A DNA stretch of 18,626 bases. It comes from CAYXDO01 sp964463485 (lineage in GTDB: Bacteria > Myxococcota > Kuafuiibacteriia > Kuafuiibacteriales > Kuafuiibacteriaceae). Positions 1 through 7,956 of the stretch are shown here, piece after piece (positions within the stretch are counted from its first letter, which is position 1; each line of letters starts with the position of its first letter). The notes beneath the pieces are model-generated. The model ran no database searches. It was not told where the DNA came from and saw only the letters and a list, made by a program, of their open reading frames with translations. Location: NCBI GenBank assembly GCA_964463485.1, contig CAYXDO010000198.1, positions 1-18,626 of the forward strand. The letters are read 5' to 3'. The position numbers and the translations under genes were made by a program.

Positions 1-283
1 TCGTGAGCATTCCAACGATAGTATGCGACGCGTTCGGACTCATGGCCAGGCGGATGGGTCTGCGCCCGATTCAATCGTCCGCGCCCACTCGCCGTCGATG
101 AGCTTCGGATCGATCGTCCTCCCGGTCGCCCAGAGGAAGTGCTCGGCAGGCTTTCGCCACGAAGCCAGGTCGCGTCGTTCAGGCCCGAGTGAAATCTACC
201 ACTCCGCGGCGTGGCTCAAACCACCCACCTCACGCTTGCGTGGCCTAAGAAAGCTCGGTCCGGGGCTTGCACCCGTCCTACCC
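1..283. other. left-edge non-coding stretch
   Basis: The plus-strand frame of the SPFH gene stays open through this stretch. However, its predicted peptide is rich in Arg, Ser, Pro and His without any protein-like pattern, and third codon positions are not clearly GC-enriched, so I read it as upstream non-coding DNA. On the minus strand, frames starting at 42 or 10 run off the left edge but have no ribosome binding site and are too short to judge. No promoter with a convincing -35/-10 or -24/-12 pair was recognised. Confidence 0.45.
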
Positions 284-1558
284 ATGCGACTCGAAAAAGC
301 GACCACCTTTGTTTTCGGCGTGGGATCACGCCTGAGCGCCCTTCTTCGGGCGACCGTACAAGCCACGGTTCTCGGCATCATCGAAACGGCCACGAGCGAG
401 CGGGGGCGGCGAACGCTCGCTGTCGTCGCACTCTCGGGTGCGACGGTGGGACTCATCTGGAGCGCTCCGATTCGGGCGGTGGAGCCAGGCGTCGTCGCCG
501 TGCGGGTGAATCGGTTGACCGGTGGGGCGTCGGGCCTGGAGCCCGGCTGGGCCATCGTGTTGCCCTGGGTTCACGAGCTTCGCGCCTACCCGGCGGGTGA
601 TCGCGTTTATCGACCGGAGAAAGGCGAACGAGCGGGCGGTTCGTCACCGTACCAGACCTCCGAGGGACTCTCGGTGGGCGTCGACGTTACGGTCCGGTAC
701 TCGCTCGATCCCGAGAACGGGAAGTTGGTGACTCAGGGGCTGCCGGACGATTTGGGCCCGCGAATCATCGAGCCGGTGATCGACGCCATTCTGCACCGTG
801 TCTTGGCGAAGCACGCGGTGAGGGAGATATATTCGACTCAGCGAGCGCTCGTGGAGACCGAGGTGACGGCTGAGCTTTCGCCGCTGCTCGCGCCCGACGG
901 GGTGGTCGTGCGTTCAGTCTTTCTGGGTAGGGTGGACTTACCTGCGGAGTATCGAGCGGGGCTCGAAGCCGCGCTGGCGGAGGAGCTCTCGACCGAGAAG
1001 ATGAAATACACGCTCGAGCTCAAAGAGAAGCAGGTCAAGGAGGCCGAGCTTGGCGCGTTGGCGGACAAGGCTCGTCGGGAGCGGGCGGCGGAGGCGGCGG
1101 CGCAGGAGGAGATCATCGCGGCTCGCGGGCGGGAGGAAGCGATGAAACACATTCTGCCGCTCAAGGAGCGAGAGATCGAGCAGAGCAGGCTCGAGGCAGA
1201 GGCTTCGCGCGTCACTCGACTCAGGCTGGCGGAGACCGAGGCGGAGGCGCGAAAGATCGAAGCCGAAGGGGAGTCGGCGTATCGGCGGAAGTTGGCCGAA
1301 TCCGACGCGTACCGAATCGAGATCACGGGCAAAGCTTCATCCGAGCAGCTGGCGCGGGATGCCTCGCTGATCTCGAAGAACCCGCTCCTGATTCAGAAGA
1401 CGCTGGCGGACAAGCTCTCGGACAAGATTCAAGTCATCATTGCGCCGCCCGCGGCGGGTGGGTTCTTCGCGAGTGGCTTGCTTGGTCAGTCCAAGGTGGC
1501 CGAGTCTCGCGAGGTGCCTTCCGAACAGCGAGCGCCGATCGAAGAGACCGAGGAGTGA
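284..1558 (+). CDS. membrane-anchored SPFH/band-7 (prohibitin/stomatin-like) protein
   Basis: This 424-residue protein of the SPFH (stomatin/prohibitin/flotillin/HflK-C) superfamily probably forms a membrane-bound oligomeric scaffold. One hydrophobic segment lies at residues about 44-64 (TLAVVALSGATVGLIW). It is followed by the band-7 entry motif VEPGVVAVRVNRLTG (67-81), the GLEPGWAIVLPWVHE turn typical of the family, and the SPFH core to about residue 225. Residues 230-345 are a long Ala/Glu/Arg coiled coil, as in HflK/C and flotillins, and the acidic tail follows a short Gly-rich patch. I chose ATG 284 because the open frame upstream encodes implausible sequence; no strong Shine-Dalgarno is visible there. 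It sits in an operon with the following gene, which starts 3 bases after this stop. The exact subfamily and any protease partner cannot be named from sequence alone. Confidence 0.88.
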   Translation: MRLEKATTFVFGVGSRLSALLRATVQATVLGIIETATSERGRRTLAVVALSGATVGLIWSAPIRAVEPGVVAVRVNRLTGGASGLEPGWAIVLPWVHELRAYPAGDRVYRPEKGERAGGSSPYQTSEGLSVGVDVTVRYSLDPENGKLVTQGLPDDLGPRIIEPVIDAILHRVLAKHAVREIYSTQRALVETEVTAELSPLLAPDGVVVRSVFLGRVDLPAEYRAGLEAALAEELSTEKMKYTLELKEKQVKEAELGALADKARRERAAEAAAQEEIIAARGREEAMKHILPLKEREIEQSRLEAEASRVTRLRLAETEAEARKIEAEGESAYRRKLAESDAYRIEITGKASSEQLARDASLISKNPLLIQKTLADKLSDKIQVIIAPPAAGGFFASGLLGQSKVAESREVPSEQRAPIEETEE

Positions 1559-1561
1559 GTC

Positions 1562-2941
1562 ATGGTACCTGCCGTCGCGCTCGTGGCGATCGTCGCCGAA
1601 GACCAAACCGTGCTTCGAGCAGCGCCCGAAGAATCAGCGCCTCGGCCGGCGATTCTCTGGAAGGGGGACTGGGTCGAGGTTCGAGGCCGGGTCCACGGCT
1701 ACTTATCGGTGTACGACCATCGCCACGAGCGCGCCGGCTACGTCGCGCCGGAGCGAGTTCGGGAGTATGAGCTCGACGAGAGTACGGCCGACCGAATCTG
1801 GCCGGTCGTCGAGTTCTTGAAGGACTCGAAAGGTGACGAGTCACTGGGGATTGGGATGATCGCGCTCTTCTTGAGAGTTGCTCCGACGAAGCGAATCGAC
1901 GCCGGAGTCTTCGAGCGGCTCGGCAGCTTTGCGGAGCGTTTGGCGCGACGGGCTTCCGGCAGCGCGCCGGGTGAGACGGGTGACTTGGCCCGGCACCTGG
2001 AAGTCGCGGCATCGTATGGGGTGACTTTCCGGGCGCTCGAGCTCGAGGGCCGCTCGATCACGTGTTACGACGGCGAAGCGTTCCGCAGAGCTCTGGCGCT
2101 TGGGGGCTCTGCGATCGAACGGGCGCGTGCGGCGCTGGCGCTGACCGATTCGCGCTGCTTCGACCCTTCGCAAGGAGTCTCCAGCGTGGCCTCCTTGCAG
2201 GCGTGGGTGTCCGAAGTGCTGGACGAGGTCGACGCGGGGTCCCTTCCAGCAGCCATCGCCAATCGTATTCATACTCGTCGCGGCGTCGTACGGGCCGAGC
2301 TGGCCCACTGGTCGGCCCGGCGCCTCGATGCGAGCGCCGCGCGGACTCAATATGCGCGGGCGGTCGAGTCCTTGAAGGCGGTCGATGAAACCGAGCTCTT
2401 CACGGACGACCGAGCGGCCTACGATCGGGCGGTCGTCCGCGTGGCCGCGGAGCGCTGGGCCGGTGAAGCGGGGAGTGGCGCGGCGGGCGTGCGAGTCACC
2501 GACCGAAACCCGGGAGAGACGTGTATCGCGGTGGCCTCGGGAGAGGGAACCTTCGAGACCTGTACGTATGGGTTCGTTTGGAGGTCCTCCATTCGAATGT
2601 CTGCACCCGGTGTGGTGAGCTTGTCCGTGGAGCCGATTCCAGGTTGGCTCGAGCTTTGGGTGATCGCCAAATCCGCGGCCGGATATGGGGTGACGGCGTT
2701 GGTTCCCGCCGCGGTCGATCCGGAGCTTGGGTACGTGGAGCTCGCGGGGTGGACTCCGGACGGCCAGAGAATGCTGGTCGCTCGCGAGTTCACCCAGGGT
2801 GTGGTCGTGCGCAGAGAGTTCTCCGTGGTCCGGCTCGATACCTTCGACGCGGAGAAAAGCGCCCGGAGTGCCAAGAGCCTCGAGGCTTTCCGACGCTTCT
2901 CGTCCGCGGACTGGCGACGTTCGACGTTCGCCCTGCGCTGA
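1562..2941 (+). CDS. SH3-like domain protein of unknown function, SPFH operon partner
   Basis: This is a 459-residue protein that I do not recognise as a whole. Its N-terminus has a short hydrophobic stretch (residues 1-12) without basic residues, at best a weak export signal. Residues about 15-66 look like a bacterial SH3 domain: a VLRAAP start, a GDWVEVRGRVHGYLSVY core and an AGYV end. The middle is alpha-helical and rich in Ala/Arg/Glu. Residues about 300-420 look like beta-strand segments, including a GWTPDGQRMLVAREF stretch resembling one WD40/PD40-type blade. The start is well supported: the GAGGAG at the end of the SPFH gene, overlapping its stop codon, is placed to serve as ribosome binding site. 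The tight spacing suggests it works with the SPFH scaffold, perhaps at the envelope; that is inference. Confidence 0.75.
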   Translation: MVPAVALVAIVAEDQTVLRAAPEESAPRPAILWKGDWVEVRGRVHGYLSVYDHRHERAGYVAPERVREYELDESTADRIWPVVEFLKDSKGDESLGIGMIALFLRVAPTKRIDAGVFERLGSFAERLARRASGSAPGETGDLARHLEVAASYGVTFRALELEGRSITCYDGEAFRRALALGGSAIERARAALALTDSRCFDPSQGVSSVASLQAWVSEVLDEVDAGSLPAAIANRIHTRRGVVRAELAHWSARRLDASAARTQYARAVESLKAVDETELFTDDRAAYDRAVVRVAAERWAGEAGSGAAGVRVTDRNPGETCIAVASGEGTFETCTYGFVWRSSIRMSAPGVVSLSVEPIPGWLELWVIAKSAAGYGVTALVPAAVDPELGYVELAGWTPDGQRMLVAREFTQGVVVRREFSVVRLDTFDAEKSARSAKSLEAFRRFSSADWRRSTFALR

Positions 2942-3137
2942 CTCGGTCCGGGTCTCGAGCCTAGGCCCCCCACTTCGAGCAGAATCCATCGCGATGGAGC
3001 GCCGAATTGGTTCGGTGACGAACCGGACCAAGACTGCCCCGACAGGTTGAGGCTCGACGATTTCCTGCTCGTCGCGACGAATGGTCGCACCCCGCTCGGA
3101 TGACTTCCCGTTCAACCGGCGCCAGAATGGCCCCGCC
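2942..3137. other. intergenic gap between SH3-like gene and Kelch lipoprotein gene
   Basis: No gene is supported here. A small perfect hairpin (GGTTCG, loop GTGA, CGAACC) lies at 3009-3024. It is not followed by a T-run, so it is at most a weak terminator or a processing structure after the SH3-like gene. The plus-strand frame of the Kelch gene is open from 3081, but the lipoprotein signal argues for the ATG at 3138. Confidence 0.4.
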
Positions 3138-6100
3138 ATGCATAGGAGGGTAACAGGTCTCTTCTTGTGCTGCGCCGCCTGCAGCTCGAAGGCGACCGTT
3201 GCCTTCGAAGTCGGCTTCCAGGCTGACCCGCCGATCGGTCCGATCTTCCTTTGGGCTTCGGTCGAGGAGAGGCTCGACGAACGCATCCCAGGGCCCGTGT
3301 TGGCGTTCGCGGGGCCCGTCGAGTACGGGCGTGCGGGCGCGGAGCTTTCGATCCCTGGCATCCCGTTCGGAACGGAACGAGTCGTGGTCGTGGTGGCGCG
3401 AGCCCGAGCCGACGTCTCCGACCCGCTCCTCTACTACGGCCTGTCCGAGCCCTTCGACCTCGATGCCGGCACGAACGAGACCGTATCGGTATTGCTCGCG
3501 CTCGTCGCCACTCCCCCCTTTCGACCGGACGTCGACTCATTTCGTCGCGTGGTGCATCGGCGTTCACCTTGGGGCACGGAGAGCGACGTTTCACCAAATC
3601 AAACCCTCATCGGGGCCCCGGGTTCGGTCGCGCCGTGGTCGATGGTCATCGCGGTCGATCCGGCGCTCGGAATCGAGCGCGCGCGTGCGCGAGCGGATGA
3701 GCTCGGCCGATTCAGCCTCCCCTTGGGAAGCAGCGATCGACTCGAGGTCGCCGTGGCGACCGAGGACGGCGTGGGGCAGCGCAGTTTGGCGACGGTCGTA
3801 CGTGACGGGATTTGGATCGCTACTCTCCTTGGCAAGGTTTCGACTGACTTCGAAGCGAATCCTCATCGTCTCGGGATCATCACCGGATCGGTCCCTGGAG
3901 ACCCACGTACGCCCGGGCTCGAGCCCGCGCGATCGCCGCTGTCCGTGCCGGGAAGCGCGCTGCGACTCACCTCGACCCGCGGTTGGCGAGACCTGACTCC
4001 GGGCAGCGACTGGCCTCCGCCGCGGCACGCGCACGCGATGGCCTACGACCCTATGCGAGATCGGGTCGTCTTGTTTGGTGGCTCGATGCTCACCCATGCG
4101 GGCCCCGGATCCCTAGGGGACACGTGGGAGTGGGACGGTCGACGTTGGCGTGACGCCAGCTCGCAAGGCGATCCGCACCCGCGAGTTGGGCATGCGATGG
4201 TGTATGACGGCGCGCGGGGACGCGTACTCATGTTCGGAGGGGTGAACGACGTGGGAGACTCGTTCCCCGAGACCTGGGAGTTCGACGGACTCATCTGGAC
4301 TCTGCGGAGCGTTCGCGGTCCGGGACCCAACCCTCGAGCCACGCCTGCCCTCGCCTTCGACGCAAGACGGAGACGGGTCGTGTTGTTCGATGGCACTTCA
4401 TCCACCTGGGAATGGGACGGAGAAGCTTGGACCAGGCTCTCGATGCCTGGCGCCGTACCGACACTCCGAACCGGGCACGCCATGACCTACGACCCACGAA
4501 CTGGACTCATTCTCTTGTTCGGCGGACGGACCCCGAGTCGGCGCTACCTCCAGGACACCTGGACCTTCGATGGGGCGAGCTGGCGCGAGCTACAGCCTGA
4601 AGGGATGGCCCCCGCGGCACGGGGCGCCCATGTGCTCACGTATGACACTCAGCGCGAGCGCGTGGTGTTGGCCGGGGGAACGACCGAGGGTGGTGAGTTC
4701 CTCGCCGACTCGTGGGAGTGGGACGGTCGGGCCTGGCATCCCACCGCGGGTGTGCTTCCCAGTCCGCGGTCAGGATCGGCGGCGGCCTATGACGGCCGGC
4801 TCGGAGAGGTCGTCTTGTTTGGCGGAATGAGTGCCGGACGCGCAGTGGACGATGAGCTGACTTGGAACGGGAACGACTGGGTTCGGCGCGCGACCCAACC
4901 CATCCCAGCACCCTCCGAGCGCTCCTGGCTCGCCGACGACCCCTCGCGCGCTCACGTCGTCCTTTACGTGCCAGCGGGTGAGACTTGGGAGTGGAGCGGC
5001 GACCGATGGACACGGAGCTCCACTTCTCCACCCGATGCAGCCCTCGTCGGCTCCAGCGCGGATCCCGCCATCGCCTTCGACCGAGCTCGAGGCACCGTCG
5101 TGATGGCGGGTCGCTCACATGAGTCTCCCGATGAGTTGAGAATCTGGGACTGGGACGGCTCGAGTTGGATTCTGCGAGAGGTTCGACCTGGTGCGCCACA
5201 GGCCCGCGACAGCCACGCGCTCGTCTACGATGCCTCGCAGGAACGACTCGTGCTCTTCGGCGGCTGGGCTGGGCACGAGTGGTTCCGCACAACCTGGGAG
5301 CTCGACCAAACTGTTTGGAGAGAGAGCGCGCTCAGCGCGCCTCAACCTCGCCTGTGGCCGAGCATGATCTACGACTCCAGAGCGCGCTCGCTGATGCTGT
5401 TCGCCGGCCTCGCCGAAGACCAATCGTACCCCAGCGGAGTTTGGTCCAGGAAGGGCGGGGATTGGTCACAAACCTCGAGCTCGCTCGAGCCTCCTGATCG
5501 TTCGGCCCAGGCTGCTGCCTTCGATTCGGTGCGAGGGTTGACGGTCATGTTCGGCGGGCGTGCGCCGGACGGCCAGCGTCTCGGCGACACTTGGTTGCTC
5601 GACGGTGATCGATGGAGTCAAGCGACGCTCGGTGACGCTCCTCGACCCAGGTTCGGACATGGGCTCACCTACGACGCGGCCCGCAGAGAAGCCGTGCTCT
5701 TCGGAGGGTCCATCGGACTCGGTGTAGGCGACAACAGCACGTGGACCTTGCCGTCGCTCACGCCGGAAGCACGCGCCCGCGTGGTCTTCTCCGTCGATTG
5801 GCGCTCCGCGGGCATATCGACCGACGACGTGATTGGGCTCGACTTCACCGCCCGCGCGGGAGGCCGCGGCTCCTCGAACGAGACCCAAGCAGCGGTCTGC
5901 GGAGTCGAAGCGTTGGGCTGGGACGCAACCGTGGGAGCGTGGCAACTCTGGGGAAGCAACTCATCGGACGTGTCGACTCCGAGCCCGATCACCTACTCGA
6001 CCTCTTCGTCGGAGGAAGCGAAGCGAGTGATGATCGAACGTGATGGCAAGATCCACGTACTCTTGAGAACGGCACCCCAACACGCGAGCTTCGCGCCTCC

Positions 6101-6572
6101 CGAGATCGACCTCGAATACGTCGAGCTCGCGCTCCAATACCGTCGACCCGGTCGAGACCTGCCCCGGCCCGACTCAGGCGTGAGCGCCGACGGCGGCGTG
6201 AGCCCGGACTCCGGAGCCATGAAACGCGACGCGACCTCCCTCGACCCAGACGCGGGTAGCCCGCCCGCCGATGCCGGGGTGAGTCCAGATGCCGCGCCCG
6301 CCGACGCAGGCGTGATTCGAGACGCCTCGCCGCCCTCCGACACCGGGATCGGGCCCGTTGACTCAGGAGCCGCCACGGACGCCTCGATTGGCGAAGATGG
6401 ATCAGTCCCAGACTTGGGACTCTCTGATGCCGGAGCAGACGCAGGGATCCTTCCTGACTCGGGTCAAAGCTGCCAAGTCTGTCGAGCCGGGCCGTGCGAG
6501 TGCGACCTCACGTTTCTGTGCGACCTCCACTGCGAGACCTGCGACCCCGAGTGCGGCTGCTGCCTACCGTGA
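3138..6572 (+). CDS. giant Kelch-repeat lipoprotein with Asp/Ala-rich stalk and Cys-rich tail
   Basis: This predicted 1144-residue surface or periplasmic lipoprotein starts MHRR, followed by a short hydrophobic run and a CAAC-SS lipobox, so Cys15 is the likely lipid site. Residues 16-295 are beta-rich and unassigned. Residues about 296-871 hold twelve Kelch-type repeats of roughly 45-50 residues. Each has an H-A-x-x-YD start, an R-V-V-L-FGG strand and a DTWEWDG-x-x-W end, which predicts one or two beta-propellers. A beta-rich module of about 130 residues follows. The region 1012-1110 is rich in Asp, Ala, Gly and Pro (repeated SPDAG/PADAG), a typical myxobacterial linker. The last 33 residues contain 10 cysteines. 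I chose ATG 3138 over 3081 because only it puts the lipoprotein signal at the N-terminus; the AGGAGG lies just after the ATG, so initiation is not textbook. Function is probably adhesion or ligand binding, which is inference. Confidence 0.88.
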   Translation: MHRRVTGLFLCCAACSSKATVAFEVGFQADPPIGPIFLWASVEERLDERIPGPVLAFAGPVEYGRAGAELSIPGIPFGTERVVVVVARARADVSDPLLYYGLSEPFDLDAGTNETVSVLLALVATPPFRPDVDSFRRVVHRRSPWGTESDVSPNQTLIGAPGSVAPWSMVIAVDPALGIERARARADELGRFSLPLGSSDRLEVAVATEDGVGQRSLATVVRDGIWIATLLGKVSTDFEANPHRLGIITGSVPGDPRTPGLEPARSPLSVPGSALRLTSTRGWRDLTPGSDWPPPRHAHAMAYDPMRDRVVLFGGSMLTHAGPGSLGDTWEWDGRRWRDASSQGDPHPRVGHAMVYDGARGRVLMFGGVNDVGDSFPETWEFDGLIWTLRSVRGPGPNPRATPALAFDARRRRVVLFDGTSSTWEWDGEAWTRLSMPGAVPTLRTGHAMTYDPRTGLILLFGGRTPSRRYLQDTWTFDGASWRELQPEGMAPAARGAHVLTYDTQRERVVLAGGTTEGGEFLADSWEWDGRAWHPTAGVLPSPRSGSAAAYDGRLGEVVLFGGMSAGRAVDDELTWNGNDWVRRATQPIPAPSERSWLADDPSRAHVVLYVPAGETWEWSGDRWTRSSTSPPDAALVGSSADPAIAFDRARGTVVMAGRSHESPDELRIWDWDGSSWILREVRPGAPQARDSHALVYDASQERLVLFGGWAGHEWFRTTWELDQTVWRESALSAPQPRLWPSMIYDSRARSLMLFAGLAEDQSYPSGVWSRKGGDWSQTSSSLEPPDRSAQAAAFDSVRGLTVMFGGRAPDGQRLGDTWLLDGDRWSQATLGDAPRPRFGHGLTYDAARREAVLFGGSIGLGVGDNSTWTLPSLTPEARARVVFSVDWRSAGISTDDVIGLDFTARAGGRGSSNETQAAVCGVEALGWDATVGAWQLWGSNSSDVSTPSPITYSTSSSEEAKRVMIERDGKIHVLLRTAPQHASFAPPEIDLEYVELALQYRRPGRDLPRPDSGVSADGGVSPDSGAMKRDATSLDPDAGSPPADAGVSPDAAPADAGVIRDASPPSDTGIGPVDSGAATDASIGEDGSVPDLGLSDAGADAGILPDSGQSCQVCRAGPCECDLTFLCDLHCETCDPECGCCLP
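4023..5750 (+). repeat. twelve Kelch-type protein repeats
   Basis: About twelve degenerate repeats of roughly 135-155 bases lie inside the Kelch lipoprotein gene. They are recognisable by recurring RxxHAMxYD, VVLFGG and DTWEWDG codon blocks. Repeat 3 is shortened (VVLFDGTSSTWEWDG), and repeats 7 and 8 have lost the FGG motif. The DNA is diverged, so this is an old protein-level repeat rather than a recent DNA expansion. Confidence 0.85.
6168..6467 (+). repeat. Asp/Ala/Pro/Gly-rich linker coding region
   Basis: This low-complexity stretch encodes repeated SPDAG, PADAG and PDSG-like pentads in the C-terminal part of the Kelch lipoprotein. Such stalks are common in myxobacterial secreted proteins, where they separate a folded domain from the membrane or a tail module. 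Here it lies between the last beta-rich module and the 10-cysteine tail. Confidence 0.8.
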
Positions 6573-6605
6573 CATGGCATTCGTGGGTATCGTGACCTTC
6601 GACCG

Positions 6606-7892
6606 TCAGCTGCCCGGTGGGAGCACGGACACCATGACGGTCCCCGTCGTCGGGGCCTGAGTGGCGATGATCGCCGAGCCGGTGACCCCTATCGCAACCG
6701 CAGTCCCGATCGCCGCCCAAACCCACCACTTCGAATACCAGGGACCCGGTGCTTCGACGAGGTCGGCACGCACCTTGGTGAGTTGGCCAGGCTCGACGTA
6801 GAAGTCCTGATCCATCGAATGGTAGCCCGGAGAGCGCACGGACAGTAAATGCTTGCCCGATGCGAGCTCGAGAGTGCCAACTGAGATATCAAGAGAGTCG
6901 CCGCCATCGATCGTGATGGAGCCTGCTTCCAAGTCAGTAAGGATCTGAAAGGAGCCCGATCCAGTCGCAGGGCGTCCGAGCAGGCGACCGATCGCATGTC
7001 GTATCGCTTGAACGAGCTGCGGAGCGGGTCCGCGAAAGCTCTCGGCGACCCGGTGCACGACCTCAGCACCTCTGACTCTCATCAGCTTCAGATGCACCAC
7101 CCAGGTGTCCTCGAGCTTGCCCACCGCGCCGGTTACGAGGTAGTCGGCGCCCAGCGCCCCTCCGATCGCGATCAAACACTCGACATCGTTCCGGCACTGG
7201 ACGATCTGTTTCTCCGCCTCGTAGGCCAGAAGCGCCTTGATCTCGTCGCGGCTGACTACACTCAGCGACTCGTGACGACGGATTTCGAGCACGAGGATCT
7301 GCGTCAAGTTCTCGGCAAGCTCGCGGCTCACATCGTACGCCTCGAGGTTCAGCACGGCGATCCTCGTCCCGCCATCTTCGAGCTCGAGAATGAACGTTCG
7401 TCGACTCTCGGTCCGGGGTGCGAACAACCGTTCGGCGGCGTCGACCATCGCGGGAACCAACTCGTCGATCGTGTCTGCGGCCGCGCTCTCGGCTCGATCG
7501 GCGGCGGCACGCTTTGGGTCCCAACGCGAAAGTGTCACTACGAGTCCGCTGCCGAAGGAACCGACGTGGCCGGTGACGACGAGCTCCGCTGCGAGGGCGT
7601 CACTCATCTGGTCCGCGCAGGTCATGGTCGGTCCGCACGCGAGGACGTCTCGCAGGTCCTTGTCGTGGATGAGCAGCGCCCCGAGCTCCGACTCACCCAC
7701 GACGGCGAGGTCGCCGCGCTTGCCGAGGTGGACGAGGAGCTCCTCGGTGAGTCGGTGCGCGATCGAGCTGAGCTTAGCCTCTGCGCGGAGCGAGAGTACG
7801 ACCACGCGCTGCCGCGAGGCCGAGCTCGTCGTCGCGCGTTCCTCCGGCCCAGCGGCGATCAGCGACAGGAGACTCAAGACGGCGGCGCTCAT
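6606..7892 (-). CDS. TolB/CsgG-like double-domain protein with PEGA domain and C-terminal membrane helix
   Basis: This 428-residue protein has a short hydrophobic N-terminus (residues 2-14). It then has two related modules, about 28-155 and 176-300. Each contains a VVVLSL/IAVLNLEAY-type first strand, a LxVVxxxEL/EI motif, a Cys pair (CGPTMTC and CRNDVEC) and a LGADYLVTGAVG or AAELVVTGHVG ending. This is the pattern of TolB-N/FlgO/CsgG-like sensor domains. Residues 312-378 form a PEGA domain (GSFQILTDLEAGSITIDG, then a HLLSVRSPGYHS turn). A Trp-flanked transmembrane helix lies at 388-411. ATG 7892 was chosen because GAAGAG lies about 6 bases upstream and the frame before it looks non-coding. 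It is the last gene of the block, 64 bases after the sigma-54 activator, and converges on the Kelch gene with only 33 bases between stops. Its role may be envelope sensing or scaffolding. Confidence 0.87.
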   Translation of the reverse strand: MSAAVLSLLSLIAAGPEERATTSSASRQRVVVLSLRAEAKLSSIAHRLTEELLVHLGKRGDLAVVGESELGALLIHDKDLRDVLACGPTMTCADQMSDALAAELVVTGHVGSFGSGLVVTLSRWDPKRAAADRAESAAADTIDELVPAMVDAAERLFAPRTESRRTFILELEDGGTRIAVLNLEAYDVSRELAENLTQILVLEIRRHESLSVVSRDEIKALLAYEAEKQIVQCRNDVECLIAIGGALGADYLVTGAVGKLEDTWVVHLKLMRVRGAEVVHRVAESFRGPAPQLVQAIRHAIGRLLGRPATGSGSFQILTDLEAGSITIDGGDSLDISVGTLELASGKHLLSVRSPGYHSMDQDFYVEPGQLTKVRADLVEAPGPWYSKWWVWAAIGTAVAIGVTGSAIIATQAPTTGTVMVSVLPPGS

Positions 7893-7956
7893 ATCACTCT
7901 TCGAGACTAGCCTGCCTCGTGGCCTCGACTGGATCCGGATCAAGATACATGCTCAA

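Noticed and set aside
1..42. divergent minus-strand gene leaving the left edge (ATG at 42 or 10)
   Set aside because: Only 14 codons are visible, with no ribosome binding site, so it cannot be distinguished from chance.
23..283. N-terminal extension of the SPFH gene from ATG 23
   Set aside because: The sequence is not protein-like and has weak GC bias at third positions; the SPFH layout of membrane helix then band-7 core fits the ATG at 284.
3009..3024. intrinsic terminator after the SH3-like gene
   Set aside because: The hairpin is only 6 bp and has no T-run behind it; noted in the gap entry but not called.
1841..3361. 506-codon minus-strand open frame antisense to the SH3-like gene and the gap
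   Set aside because: It is rich in Arg, Pro, Gly and His without domain patterns, overlaps a better plus-strand gene and crosses the intergenic gap. It is a GC-rich shadow frame.
6996..7910. 304-codon plus-strand frame opposite the TolB/PEGA gene
   Set aside because: It is antisense to a gene with clear domains and a good ribosome binding site; its composition (His, Arg, Gly, Glu) is typical of a shadow frame.
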